Shown here: positions 44,519 to 53,974 of the stretch, piece by piece
Position numbering within the stretch: position 1 is the stretch's first letter
Layout: each line of letters starts with the position of its first letter
Origin: SKVR01 sp046291875
Lineage (GTDB): Bacteria; Bacteroidota; Bacteroidia; Bacteroidales; UBA7960
Assembly (NCBI GenBank): GCA_046291875.1
Contig: JBKBSF010000008.1
Span: 96,913-160,912 of the forward strand
DNA: 64,000 nucleotides
Direction: 5' to 3'
Position numbers and translations under genes: made by a program
Notes under the pieces: generated by a model
What the model saw: the letters and a program-made list of their open reading frames with translations, nothing else
Database searches by the model: none
What the model was told of the DNA's origin: nothing

Positions 44519-47344
44519 ATGAGCATCAAAGACTTATCATCGGGAAGAATAAACAACCAGGCCATCGGGATCATTACCAGCCTCATTTTGTTTTCAATTA
44601 CCTCCATGGGTTATGCCCAGGTGCGGGTACCTTTTGAGCAGAGGGAGTCGGTATATACCCCCGGGAAGAAATCCTGGACTTTGAAGGGTGACTTTGTAAT
44701 GATTGGCAATACCAATCTTACTCTATTGAACTATGGGGAGAACCAGAACAATGCAGGCCATATGGTTTTTGTAGACATCGATGGAAATAAAAATACTTTC
44801 AATTCTTCTGCAGCGTCTCTTTCGCTTCCTGTTGAAAATGATGCAATAGTAGGTTGCAGTCGAATTATTTATGCAGGGTTGTATTGGACAGGCAGAGCCC
44901 ACGACGATACAAGCCCAAATGTATTTTTGGCAGCAAAAACAATCCTGGCGGAAACGCCAATATCAGTTAACGAAAACCTTACATTGCAACACACCCACAA
45001 AATCCGCAACTCTCATTATAGCATGTCTGTGGAAAGACAGGGAACAATTTTTAATTACAATAACAAATATACTTTTTTCTCAACCCTACCAGAAGAACCA
45101 GTAGTTGAATTTGAATTCTTGAATTCATCCCCTCATGTCAGGTATCGGATTAATGGAGGTGGATGGCAAAATGTATCTAATGTGAATGTATCTACTTCTT
45201 CAGGTGTGCGAACTGCAACTTTTTTACCGGTAGTCATAAATCAAGGGTCCTTAGGAGCACCCATCACTATAAATCAGCTTAGAAGAGCCAGCAATAATAA
45301 TCTATCAGAGGCTAATTACAGGGCAAGTGCCTATGCTATTGGAACGCATATAGGGACCTCTGCTTATGAAACTATTTTTAGGGAATTCGACAAAAGCAGG
45401 ATTAAACTCAAACATCACAACGCATCCGACTACACCATCATTGACGCATCAGATGCCAACTTTACCACTAATATTTATTACCCCACCAACAGCGATGGTT
45501 TTATGTACGTGGGATATGCCGAAGTCACTGATTACATAAGAGAATACGGAATAGGAGAATATACCGTAGCTGATATTGCCCTGCGCGAAGGCGATGGTGG
45601 CGGCACCGGTTATTACGGTGGCTGGGGACTGATAGTGGTGTATGAAAATAACGAAATGAACTGGAGAGATATATCCATTTTTGATGGCTATGCTTTTGTT
45701 GAAAGAGAAGGTTCTGAAGGTACCACTACATCCTACGACCTTCAGGTAAGTGGTTTTAACCCAATCCCCAATGGTGCTGTAAATGCTAAAATCGGCATTA
45801 TGGCTGGTGAGGGTGACCGAGCAATAGCAGGTGACTTTCTGGAGATTCAGAAAAGAAATACAACTGAATTCGTAAGGCTCTCCCACGCAGGAAACACCGC
45901 CAACAACTTCTTCAACAGTTCCATCATCACAGAAACCAATGAACGTAATCCATTCCTGGTAAACAATACAGGTATTGATATTGCCAGTTTCCCTCTGCCC
46001 AATGCCAATAATGAAATCATTGACAACGAGCAAACCTCTACAACTTTTCGATATGGCACAAGCCAGGATTTGTACAGTATTTTTCTCATCGCACTCAGCA
46101 TTGAAGCCTATGTACCCGAACAAGTATCAGAAAATGCCGTTAACTCTATCAATGGGCTACCTCCCGGGGAGGATATTGTGGTTCTGCCGGGTCAGGAGAT
46201 TGAGTTTACCCTCGAAATCCAGAATGCCGGATCGGAAGCTGTGAATAATGCCCAGGTAAGGATACCCATACCCTACACCGCTGAATATGTAAGCAGTTCG
46301 GTAGAGTATTTCTACACCGGACATAACGGGCTCCAACCTGTTTTTAATCCTTCTTCCGGTGCTACCGGGGCGTTGATCCTCGACATCGGGCACATCCCTA
46401 TGCCAGAAATTCAGGGCCAGCTGATGGCAAGACTTACCTACAAGTTTAAGGTAACTGAAGATTGTTTCATTCTTTCCAACCCCAACTGCGAACCTTATCT
46501 TACCATCAACGGAACCCTCACCAGCGTAGGGGTTATTTCCGGCAGCACCGGGGTAATGGGCTTTATCCAGGGATATCAGTCTACGGGCGAATGCACCAAT
46601 GAACCCATCACCGATCCTCTCTCAATTCTCATCGACCGTACTGCCTTTATCAACGTTAACTGCCAGCCCCAGGAAAACTTCACAACCCGCAGTTTTACCT
46701 ACTGCAATGTGCAGGGTTCATCCATTCCCTTCGCCGATGTTTTTGGGTTCTTCCCATCAGGTACCCGTTTCTACAACAACCTCAACAAAGACATCGAATA
46801 CACATCAGGTACAGGCTTTCCTGCCATCGAAGGGGTTACTAACTATTACGCCATTCCTCCTGGCATTACGTCTTGCTGGTGGGAGTTTACCATCGATGTA
46901 TTTACCCTTAACACCGTTCCTGCCACAACCGATTTGACATACTGCCAGAACCAGGTTGCCTCACCCCTCACTGCCATTCCTACGCAGAGCAATTATCTGC
47001 TTTATTATTATACCGGTAATACCGGTGGTACCCCCCTTACCAGCCTTACGCCCTCTACCGCTGCAGACGGCATTACCAGCTATTTCGTTGCCGAAGCCGT
47101 ATCCGCACAATGTATCAGTCCCAACCGTGCTGAGATTGAAGTAACAGTGCTTCCGGCACCCGAATGTTCCATAAGTGGCGCCGATGGCCCCTTCTGTCCG
47201 GGGATTAGCCAGACCTATACAGCACCCGCCGGATTAAAAGCCTATGCATGGAGTATTACAGGCAATGGAAGCATTTCAGGCAATACAAACCAGCAGAGTG
47301 TTACTGTAATTACCGGCTCTGGCTGTGGAGATTCTTTTTACTGA
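44519..47344 (+). CDS. Giant T9SS surface protein, N-terminal part (frameshifted)
   Basis: A 941-residue reading frame that is the first part of a protein continued in another frame at 47340-50982. Residues about 1-34 are a signal peptide (ITSLILFSITSMGYAQV). The mature part has a large unnamed region (about 60-540) like those found in other Bacteroidota gliding or adhesin proteins, a DUF11-like beta domain near 555-640 (PGQEIEFTLEIQNAGSEAV), and Ig-like repeats towards the end (about 780-935). The frame stops at TGA 47342-47344 just after a run of five T (47335-47339), in the middle of a domain. Confidence 0.8.
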   Translation: MSIKDLSSGRINNQAIGIITSLILFSITSMGYAQVRVPFEQRESVYTPGKKSWTLKGDFVMIGNTNLTLLNYGENQNNAGHMVFVDIDGNKNTFNSSAASLSLPVENDAIVGCSRIIYAGLYWTGRAHDDTSPNVFLAAKTILAETPISVNENLTLQHTHKIRNSHYSMSVERQGTIFNYNNKYTFFSTLPEEPVVEFEFLNSSPHVRYRINGGGWQNVSNVNVSTSSGVRTATFLPVVINQGSLGAPITINQLRRASNNNLSEANYRASAYAIGTHIGTSAYETIFREFDKSRIKLKHHNASDYTIIDASDANFTTNIYYPTNSDGFMYVGYAEVTDYIREYGIGEYTVADIALREGDGGGTGYYGGWGLIVVYENNEMNWRDISIFDGYAFVEREGSEGTTTSYDLQVSGFNPIPNGAVNAKIGIMAGEGDRAIAGDFLEIQKRNTTEFVRLSHAGNTANNFFNSSIITETNERNPFLVNNTGIDIASFPLPNANNEIIDNEQTSTTFRYGTSQDLYSIFLIALSIEAYVPEQVSENAVNSINGLPPGEDIVVLPGQEIEFTLEIQNAGSEAVNNAQVRIPIPYTAEYVSSSVEYFYTGHNGLQPVFNPSSGATGALILDIGHIPMPEIQGQLMARLTYKFKVTEDCFILSNPNCEPYLTINGTLTSVGVISGSTGVMGFIQGYQSTGECTNEPITDPLSILIDRTAFINVNCQPQENFTTRSFTYCNVQGSSIPFADVFGFFPSGTRFYNNLNKDIEYTSGTGFPAIEGVTNYYAIPPGITSCWWEFTIDVFTLNTVPATTDLTYCQNQVASPLTAIPTQSNYLLYYYTGNTGGTPLTSLTPSTAADGITSYFVAEAVSAQCISPNRAEIEVTVLPAPECSISGADGPFCPGISQTYTAPAGLKAYAWSITGNGSISGNTNQQSVTVITGSGCGDSFY

Positions 47345-50300
47345 CCCACACCACCACAAATACCCACGACTGTACAGCTGTTTGCCAGAAGGAAGTATCC
47401 ATTGTAGATACCACTGCTCCTGTCTTTACCACCATTCCTGCAGATATGAGTGTAGAATGCGATGGAGAAGGCAATACCCTGGCTCTCACCAACTGGTTGA
47501 CCAATGTTGCGGCAACCGATAACTGTGGCCTGCAGGGGATCTCTCACAACTTCACAGGTCTGTCAGACCTGTGCGGTGCAACCGGTGCAGCTACTGTTAC
47601 ATGGACTGCTACCGATGTTTGCGGTAATACTGCCATTACATCAGCTACCTTTACCATTACCGACAATACGGCTCCCACATTCACCACACTCCCCGAGAAT
47701 ATTACTCTGCAGTGTGATGGCAGTGGCAATACCACTCAGATCAACAGCTGGCTTTCTGCTGTTACAGCCTCCGATGTTTGCGGAAGCGTAACAATATCCA
47801 ACGATTTTGCAGGACTTACTGCCGCTTGCGGTGCAACCGGAGAAGCTACCGTTACCTGGACTGCAATGGATGCCTGTGGGAATACGGCCACCACTTCGGC
47901 TACTGTTACCGTGGTGGATACCACCGCACCTTATTTCACTACCGCACCGGCAAACCTCACACTGGAGTGTGATGGCGCCGGAAATACATCAGCCCTTACT
48001 GCTTGGCTCAACTCGGCCGTAGCTGCAGATGTATGCGGAAGTGTTTCTGTTTCTCACAACTTCACCGGCCTGTCCGACCTGTGCGGTGCAACCGGAGCAG
48101 CTACCGTTACCTGGACTGCAATGGATGCCTGTGGGAATACGGCCACCACTTCGGCTACTGTTACCGTGGTGGATACCACCGCACCCGTAATCAGCTGTAA
48201 TCCCGCTGTTGTAGTGCCTGCAGATGAAGGTGAAGACTTTGCCACTATCATTATCCCTGTGCCTTCAATCCTCGAGATATGCGGGACTTACACTCTTGTA
48301 AATGATTTTAACAGCACCGGAAATGCCAGCGGACAATACCCGCTGGGCACCACCGTGGTAACATGGACTGCCACCGATGCCTGCGGCAACATCAGCACTT
48401 GCAGCTTTACCGTTACCGTGCAGGACGAAGAAGCACCCGTAATTATTTGCCCTCCCACCGTTACCGTTGGCTGCCCCTCTGAGGTACCCGCTGCTTTTGC
48501 AAGCTATCAAGAATTTGTAGCTGCCGGAGGAGAAGCATACGACAACAACGAAATTGTGGAAAGCAGCTTTGTTTTGCTAAGCGAAAGCAGCGACGGACAA
48601 TCGTGCCCCGAAATCATCACCCGCATCTACCAGATTGCCGATGATGAGGGCAACACCTCCACCTGCTCACATCAGATCATCATCCACGACCTTACCACCC
48701 CTCTGTTCACCCTGATCCCTGAAGATTTAACGGTAGAATGTGATGGCAACTCCGATACACTGGCACAATGGCTGACCCATGTTGCCGCCACAGACAACTG
48801 CAGCGAAGCCGTTATCACGCATAACTTCACCGGTCTTTCCGACCTTTGTGGTGCCACCGGGGCAGCTACCGTTATATGGACTGCCATGGATGCCTGCGGA
48901 AATATCGCTACCACCACAGCTACCTTTACCATCGTGGATACCACTCCTCCTGCTTTTGTTTGCACAGAAAACATTTTGGTTGCCGCCGATGAAGATGAAA
49001 GCTTTGCAACCCTGAGCATTGCCACTCCCGCAGTAACCGATCTGTGCGGAAGTGTTACTATAATTAACGACTTTAATGGCACTGATAATGCCAGCGGACA
49101 ATACCCGCTAGGCACCACCGTGGTAACATGGACCGCCACCGATGCCTGCGGCAACATCAGCACCTGCAGCTTTACCGTTACCGTGCAGGACGATGAGGCA
49201 CCCGTAATTATTTGCCCACCCACCGTTACCGTTGGCTGCCCCTCTGAGGTACCCGCTGCTTTTGCAAGCTATGAAGAATTTGTAGCTGCCGGAGGAGAAG
49301 CATACGACAACAACGAAATTGTGGAAAGCAGCTTTGTTTTGCTAAGCGAAAGCAGCAACGGACAATCGTGCCCCGAAATCATCACCCGCATCTACCAGAT
49401 TGCCGATGATGAGGGCAACACCTCCACCTGCTCACATCAGATTATCATCCACGACCTTACCGCCCCTCTGTTTACCCTGATCCCTGAAGATTTAACGGTA
49501 GAATGTGATGGCAACTCCGATGCACTGGTGCAATGGCTGGCTCATGTTGCCGCCACTGACAACTGCAGCGAAGCCGTTATCACGCATAACTTCACCGGTC
49601 TTTCCGACCTTTGTGGTGCCACCGGGGCAGCTACCGTTATATGGACTGCCATGGATGCCTGCGGAAATATCGCTACCACCACAGCTACCTTTACCATCGT
49701 GGATACGACTCCTCCGGCAATGGAATGTCCAGAAAGCCTTATGGAGGTGTTCATAAGCCCCGCACAGACGGGCTATGTTGCACAAAGCAATGAGTTTGAT
49801 ATCAGCACCGCATCAGATGCCTGCGGAAGTGTTACTCTTACACATAATCTCAGCCATACCACACAGCATTCTTTGGACGGCTACGAGTTTCACCCCGGTG
49901 ACACAGAGGTGATTTGGACCGCCACCGATGCCTGTGGAAATACCAGTGAGTGTATCTTTACTGTCCGGGTATCCATAACGGGTTCCGAGCCTCTCACTCT
50001 GTCGCTTGCCACCGGAAATGCTACCTGCTTTGGTGCCGACAATGGCTGGGCGACAGCCACCGTAAGTGGAGGAGCACCCCCTTACACTATCAGCTGGATC
50101 ACCGATCCTCCCCAGGAGGGCCCCTACGCCACCACACTGCCTGCAGGCACTTACAATGTAACCGTGGAAGATATGGAAGGCAATATGCTCCAAGACAGCT
50201 TTACCATCCATCAGCCTGATGCTCCCATCTCCATCACCAGCCAAACAGGCCACCTGTTGTGCCACCAGGATCAGAGCGGAAGCATCAGCATCCAGGTAAG

Positions 50301-50982
50301 CGGAGGAACGCCACCTTATGCTTTCAGCTGGAGCAATGGCGCCACTACTCAGAATATCTTTGATGTAGCCGCAGACATCTACCAGCTGATCATTGAAGAC
50401 AGCCAGGGTTGCCAATACACCGAAACCTTTACCCTGCAACAACCCGAAGCGATTGGAGTATCCAACATCTCCATCGTGGGTGTTGAATATCGCAATGATC
50501 CTACAGGAAGCATCCATTTCGAAACCCTTGGAGGAACAGCTCCCTACACCTATTTGTGGAACAATGGTGCCCAAACTCCATTCCTGGAAAACATTGCAGG
50601 CGGAGATTATGAGGTGAGGATCCTCGATAACCACGGATGCGATTACCAGCATAGCTTTTTCGTACACTGGCAACACGACAATGTTGCGGAGGAGGAAGAG
50701 GTTCGCATTCCTCAGGCTTTCAGCCCCAACAACGATGGGCACAATGATGTGTGGGTTATCCGCGGACTGGATGAATATCCGGCTCATAATCTGCAGGTAT
50801 TCAACCGCTACGGAACACTGGTTTTCCAGGCCAGTCCTTATGACAACAATTGGGATGGTACACCCAATCGTGGCAGTTTCTATGCCTCCGATGGCAAACT
50901 GCCCGCTGGTACCTACTATTACATCCTTACCCTGCAACCCGGACAAAAACCCCTTTCGGGATGGGTATACATTGCACGCTGA
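47248..50982 (+). CDS. Giant T9SS surface protein, C-terminal part with HYR and SprB-like repeats and type B sorting domain
   Basis: This frame continues the previous gene from about 47336 on; the formal ATG at 47248 lies in overlap and is unlikely to be a true start. It holds about nine HYR-like repeats, each with VDTTAPxF at its start and TWTAxDACGN near its end. Three SprB-type repeats follow (about 49990-50660, e.g. VSGGAPPYTISW, VSGGTPPYAFSW, LGGTAPYTYLW). The last 90 residues are a gliding-motility-associated T9SS type B domain (IPQAFSPNNDGHNDVWVI, then VFNRYGTLVFQ). The combined product would be about 2150 residues and surface-exposed. The SprF-like gene follows 20 bp downstream. Confidence 0.82.
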   Translation: MEYYRQWKHFRQYKPAECYCNYRLWLWRFFLLTHTTTNTHDCTAVCQKEVSIVDTTAPVFTTIPADMSVECDGEGNTLALTNWLTNVAATDNCGLQGISHNFTGLSDLCGATGAATVTWTATDVCGNTAITSATFTITDNTAPTFTTLPENITLQCDGSGNTTQINSWLSAVTASDVCGSVTISNDFAGLTAACGATGEATVTWTAMDACGNTATTSATVTVVDTTAPYFTTAPANLTLECDGAGNTSALTAWLNSAVAADVCGSVSVSHNFTGLSDLCGATGAATVTWTAMDACGNTATTSATVTVVDTTAPVISCNPAVVVPADEGEDFATIIIPVPSILEICGTYTLVNDFNSTGNASGQYPLGTTVVTWTATDACGNISTCSFTVTVQDEEAPVIICPPTVTVGCPSEVPAAFASYQEFVAAGGEAYDNNEIVESSFVLLSESSDGQSCPEIITRIYQIADDEGNTSTCSHQIIIHDLTTPLFTLIPEDLTVECDGNSDTLAQWLTHVAATDNCSEAVITHNFTGLSDLCGATGAATVIWTAMDACGNIATTTATFTIVDTTPPAFVCTENILVAADEDESFATLSIATPAVTDLCGSVTIINDFNGTDNASGQYPLGTTVVTWTATDACGNISTCSFTVTVQDDEAPVIICPPTVTVGCPSEVPAAFASYEEFVAAGGEAYDNNEIVESSFVLLSESSNGQSCPEIITRIYQIADDEGNTSTCSHQIIIHDLTAPLFTLIPEDLTVECDGNSDALVQWLAHVAATDNCSEAVITHNFTGLSDLCGATGAATVIWTAMDACGNIATTTATFTIVDTTPPAMECPESLMEVFISPAQTGYVAQSNEFDISTASDACGSVTLTHNLSHTTQHSLDGYEFHPGDTEVIWTATDACGNTSECIFTVRVSITGSEPLTLSLATGNATCFGADNGWATATVSGGAPPYTISWITDPPQEGPYATTLPAGTYNVTVEDMEGNMLQDSFTIHQPDAPISITSQTGHLLCHQDQSGSISIQVSGGTPPYAFSWSNGATTQNIFDVAADIYQLIIEDSQGCQYTETFTLQQPEAIGVSNISIVGVEYRNDPTGSIHFETLGGTAPYTYLWNNGAQTPFLENIAGGDYEVRILDNHGCDYQHSFFVHWQHDNVAEEEEVRIPQAFSPNNDGHNDVWVIRGLDEYPAHNLQVFNRYGTLVFQASPYDNNWDGTPNRGSFYASDGKLPAGTYYYILTLQPGQKPLSGWVYIAR
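48305..49834 (+). repeat. 765-bp tandem duplication inside the adhesin gene
   Basis: Two copies of a 255-codon unit lie head to tail (about 48305-49069 and 49070-49834). From 48322 to about 48957 and from 49087 to about 49722 they are almost identical in DNA, with only scattered single substitutions. The repeat offset, a multiple of three, keeps the frame. Near identity at silent positions suggests recent duplication or gene conversion. Confidence 0.8.
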
Positions 50983-51002
50983 TCTGCCACCCATTAACAA
51001 AG

Positions 51003-51956
51003 ATGAAGAAAATGAAAAAGTCAATCTATATAGCAGCCCTGGTCCTGATGTGTTCTTTTACTGCCATGTCGCAACAAATGCCCATGTATGGCCAGTACAT
51101 TTTTAACAGTTCGGTACTTAATCCAGCCCAGGCCGGAGCCCGCGGCGACAACCAGGCAGGTATCCTGGGCCGATACCAGTGGGTGGGTATCGATGGCGCA
51201 CCCAATACACAAACCGCATTTGCCAATCTGAGCCTGCCCCACGATATTGGCTTTGCCCTGGGCATCTACCAGGATCAGGCCGGGCCGGTACGTGAATTTA
51301 CTCTACAAACCGATGTGGCATACAGCTCGCGAATCAGCCAGGACTGGTACCTTTCCGGAGGTCTTCGACTGGTAGCCAACAGTATGAGTATAAACCTGGC
51401 CGATCTGGATGATATCATCGGCACATCTGATCCGTTGCTGGGAATGGACCATCGCTCCGGATTGAAATTCAATATGGGGGCTGGATTGCTGGCCTTCACC
51501 AACAAGCACTTCGTAGGGATTTCCATGCCACGGGCCATTAAGGTACACAATACCGACAATTACACTGCATCGCGACATTTCTTTATTTATGGAGGAAGCT
51601 CCTTTGATATTACTCGTGAGATCTCATTAAGTCCAAGCGGCATGTTCAGGAAAGCGGCACAGGCACCCATGCAGCTTGATATCAATGCCATTGGGAGCTA
51701 CGAAAACATGATCGACTTTGGCCCCATGATCCGCTCCAACCTTGCCAGGGGTGTGATAGACGCCATCGGCTTTGTGGCGGGGTATCACCTCAACGATAAC
51801 TGGTATTTTGGCTACATGTACGAGTTTCCCACCAACCGCATCAGCACTGCCACCAAGCAATCGCATGAGATCTCTCTGCGCTACCAGTGGAAAAGTGCCA
51901 GCAGCGGAATTTTTCGCACTCCGGGGTTCTTCCTGAACGACCGCAGAGGAAAATAA
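51003..51956 (+). CDS. PorP/SprF family type IX secretion outer-membrane protein
   Basis: A 317-residue barrel protein. The signal peptide MKKMKKSIYIAALVLMCSFT is followed by MPMYGQYIFNSSVLNPAQAG, the family N-terminus. Further strands such as RYQWVGIDGAPNTQTAFANL, GISMPRAIK and the C-terminal HEISLRYQWK fit the family. In T9SS systems, PorP/SprF proteins are encoded next to a large type B substrate and help attach it to the cell surface. Here the partner is the giant adhesin 20 bp upstream. The start at 51003 is chosen because it opens the signal peptide. Confidence 0.92.
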   Translation: MKKMKKSIYIAALVLMCSFTAMSQQMPMYGQYIFNSSVLNPAQAGARGDNQAGILGRYQWVGIDGAPNTQTAFANLSLPHDIGFALGIYQDQAGPVREFTLQTDVAYSSRISQDWYLSGGLRLVANSMSINLADLDDIIGTSDPLLGMDHRSGLKFNMGAGLLAFTNKHFVGISMPRAIKVHNTDNYTASRHFFIYGGSSFDITREISLSPSGMFRKAAQAPMQLDINAIGSYENMIDFGPMIRSNLARGVIDAIGFVAGYHLNDNWYFGYMYEFPTNRISTATKQSHEISLRYQWKSASSGIFRTPGFFLNDRRGK

Positions 51957-52045
51957 AGGCAGCCCAAATCAACCTGCAGCACACCTTACAATGCATTCCT
52001 TTGCCAAAATAGCAGTATCTTTGGCATCGACCCTACAATTCGGCT

Positions 52046-53119
52046 ATGCAGCATACCCGACTTACCATTCATGGAGAAACCCTTGCAGGAACGGAGATCA
52101 TACGTGCAGCCCGTTTGCGCATGAACACTCCCGGGATAGCAGCATGGGAAAACGACATTTACCTTTTTGTTGACCAGTGGTTTGGCCCGGAGAGCATAGT
52201 TACTGCCCACACCTCCGGTTCCACCGGAACCCCCAAAGCCATTGCGCTGAAGAAGCAGTGGATGGAATACTCCGCAAGGCAAACCTGTAGCTTTTTTGAA
52301 CTTACTCACCAAAGCACCGCTTTGCTGTGCCTTCCGGCAGCCTTTATTGCAGGCAAAATGATGCTGGTAAGAGCCTTTGTAAGTGGCCTGCATCTTTTTT
52401 GCAAAGCGCCCGAAGGTGACCCCTTTGGCGATAAGGGTATGGGAGTAGATTTTGCAGCCATTACACCTTTTCAATTGGCTCAGTCCTACAACACCCTTTT
52501 CCGACAACCCATTAAAACCGTAATTGTGGGTGGGGGCGAAATCAGCCCGGCCCTGGAAGCCGCTGTTCAGTCGGTGCCCGTTGATATCTTCGCTACCTAC
52601 GGAATGACCGAAACCAGCAGCCATATTGCCCTTAGAAAAGTAAACGGAGAAGATAGGAAGGACCGCTTTTCGGTGATGGGCTCAACCCGTATCGCACTGG
52701 ATGACAGGCAATGCCTGGTGATAGAGAACCCGGAGTTGTTCGACGGAAAACTCGTTACCAACGACATAGCAGAAATACACGACGAAAAGACTTTCCGATG
52801 GCTGGGCCGTTTCGACAATGTAATAAACAGTGGCGGAGTGAAAATCATGCCCGAAGAGATTGAGCAAACAATTGCTCCCCTGCGCCCTGAGAATATGCTT
52901 ATTGCCCCGTTCCCCGATGAAAAGCTGGGTAATACAGTGGCATTGTACATAGAAGGCGTGCCTCTCAATCCCCACGACGAAAAGCAGCTGATCGATGCCA
53001 TCCGCCAGTTGGTACACCCCTATGCGGTACCACGGCAAATCCGTTACACCCCGGTTTTTCCCAAAACCCCTAACGGCAAAACGGACCGCAAAGCATTGCT
53101 TATTGAGTTATTTTCATAA
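52046..53119 (+). CDS. menE: o-Succinylbenzoate-CoA ligase
   Basis: A 357-residue AMP-forming ligase. The P-loop-like A3 motif is AHTSGSTGTPKAIALKK near residue 54, the A5 motif ATYGMTETSSHIA near 190, the A7/A8 region WLGRFDNVINSGGVKIMPEEI near 250, and the A10 lysine motif PKTPNGKTDRKAL near 342. It is shorter than the roughly 450-500-residue enzymes of Firmicutes, as usual in Bacteroidota, because the N-terminal region is reduced. It completes the menaquinone set with menF, D, B, A, C, but is separated from them by the adhesin and PorP/SprF genes. Confidence 0.9.
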   Translation: MQHTRLTIHGETLAGTEIIRAARLRMNTPGIAAWENDIYLFVDQWFGPESIVTAHTSGSTGTPKAIALKKQWMEYSARQTCSFFELTHQSTALLCLPAAFIAGKMMLVRAFVSGLHLFCKAPEGDPFGDKGMGVDFAAITPFQLAQSYNTLFRQPIKTVIVGGGEISPALEAAVQSVPVDIFATYGMTETSSHIALRKVNGEDRKDRFSVMGSTRIALDDRQCLVIENPELFDGKLVTNDIAEIHDEKTFRWLGRFDNVINSGGVKIMPEEIEQTIAPLRPENMLIAPFPDEKLGNTVALYIEGVPLNPHDEKQLIDAIRQLVHPYAVPRQIRYTPVFPKTPNGKTDRKALLIELFS

Positions 53120-53147
53120 AAAAACAGATGCATTCCAAAAAAAATTG

Positions 53148-53155
53148 TATTTTTG
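53148..53155 (+). promoter_or_regulatory. Possible -7 box of the glutathione peroxidase gene
   Basis: TATTTTTG fits TAnnTTTG and lies 54 nt before the start codon at 53210. No convincing -33 element is seen. Confidence 0.35.
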
Positions 53156-53209
53156 CATCGCTTACGATATTGTCTCTCATGATTTATTAACCTGTCATCA
53201 AACACCATT

Positions 53210-53692
53210 ATGCAAAATAAAAGCTTTCATCAGTTTAAGGCTTTAAGTCTTCAGGGCAAAGAGGTTTCCATGGATACTTTCAAAGGAAAAACGGTTTTGG
53301 TAGTAAATACTGCCAGCAAATGCGGTCTAACACCTCAGTACGAAGGGCTGGAGCAACTTTATCGCAACTTCAAGGACGACGGACTGGTAATACTGGGTTT
53401 TCCCTGCAATCAGTTTGGCAACCAGGAGCCCGGCGATGAGAAATCCATTTCGGAGGGTTGTCTTGTAAACTACGGAGTAAGTTTCCCGATGTTTGCCAAA
53501 GTAGATGTGAATGGACCTGGGTCACACCCGATCTTCTCCTACCTGCGCACCGAGCTCCCGGGTTGGTTGGGCAATAAGGTAAAATGGAATTTCACCAAGT
53601 TCCTCATTGATAAGGACGGAAAACCGGTAAAACGTTTCTCCCCTACTACTGCTCCTGCCAAACTTGAAAAGCACATCAGAAAGATTCTGTAA
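53210..53692 (+). CDS. Glutathione peroxidase family thiol peroxidase
   Basis: A 160-residue thioredoxin-fold peroxidase. The active site VNTASKCGLTPQYEGLE (Cys about residue 38) has Cys in place of selenocysteine; LGFPCNQFGNQEPG carries the catalytic Gln and a conserved Cys, and KWNFTKFLIDKDG carries the Trp-Asn pair. Such Cys-type enzymes usually use thioredoxin as reductant. It has no signal peptide, so it acts in the cytoplasm. The OhrR-like regulator 600 bp downstream also points to peroxide defence, but direct regulation is not shown. Confidence 0.94.
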   Translation: MQNKSFHQFKALSLQGKEVSMDTFKGKTVLVVNTASKCGLTPQYEGLEQLYRNFKDDGLVILGFPCNQFGNQEPGDEKSISEGCLVNYGVSFPMFAKVDVNGPGSHPIFSYLRTELPGWLGNKVKWNFTKFLIDKDGKPVKRFSPTTAPAKLEKHIRKIL

Positions 53693-53868
53693 GCCATTGT
53701 GCACCCTGCCAAAGCTCAGAATATGTATCTTTGTCCCGGGTTTATCCGCACCAGATTGATCTTTAAGACAGGAAGGCATCTGCATTGATGCAACGTGGTT
53801 CTTTTTTTCATAAAACAGTTCAGTTAAACCATTAGCTTGGCTGAGCTCTGCCACAGGTGCGGCATCGT

Positions 53869-53907
53869 TTGGTCGTATGCCTGCCCCGCCTTTACGGGTG
53901 AACTTGC
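53869..53907 (+). repeat. 39-bp dispersed repeat, copy 2
   Basis: Matches the minus strand of 10616-10654 at 36 of 39 positions. It sits in the 282-bp gap between the peroxidase gene and a small membrane protein gene. The hairpin core is CCCGCC-TTTAC-GGG(T), slightly weaker than in copy 1. Confidence 0.68.
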
Positions 53908-53974
53908 ATGTTAATTTTTTTGTGCCATAGTGCCCATTCAAGCGTCATTGTATCACCTATCCATACTCCATATA

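Noticed and set aside
49813..51024. A 403-codon minus-strand frame opposite the adhesin C-terminus
   Set aside because: Antisense shadow of the SprB-type repeats and sorting domain, which have clear family patterns on the plus strand.
53522..53941. A 139-codon minus-strand frame overlapping the glutathione peroxidase 3' end
   Set aside because: Its first part is the dispersed 39-bp repeat and its last part is antisense to the peroxidase. No independent evidence of coding.
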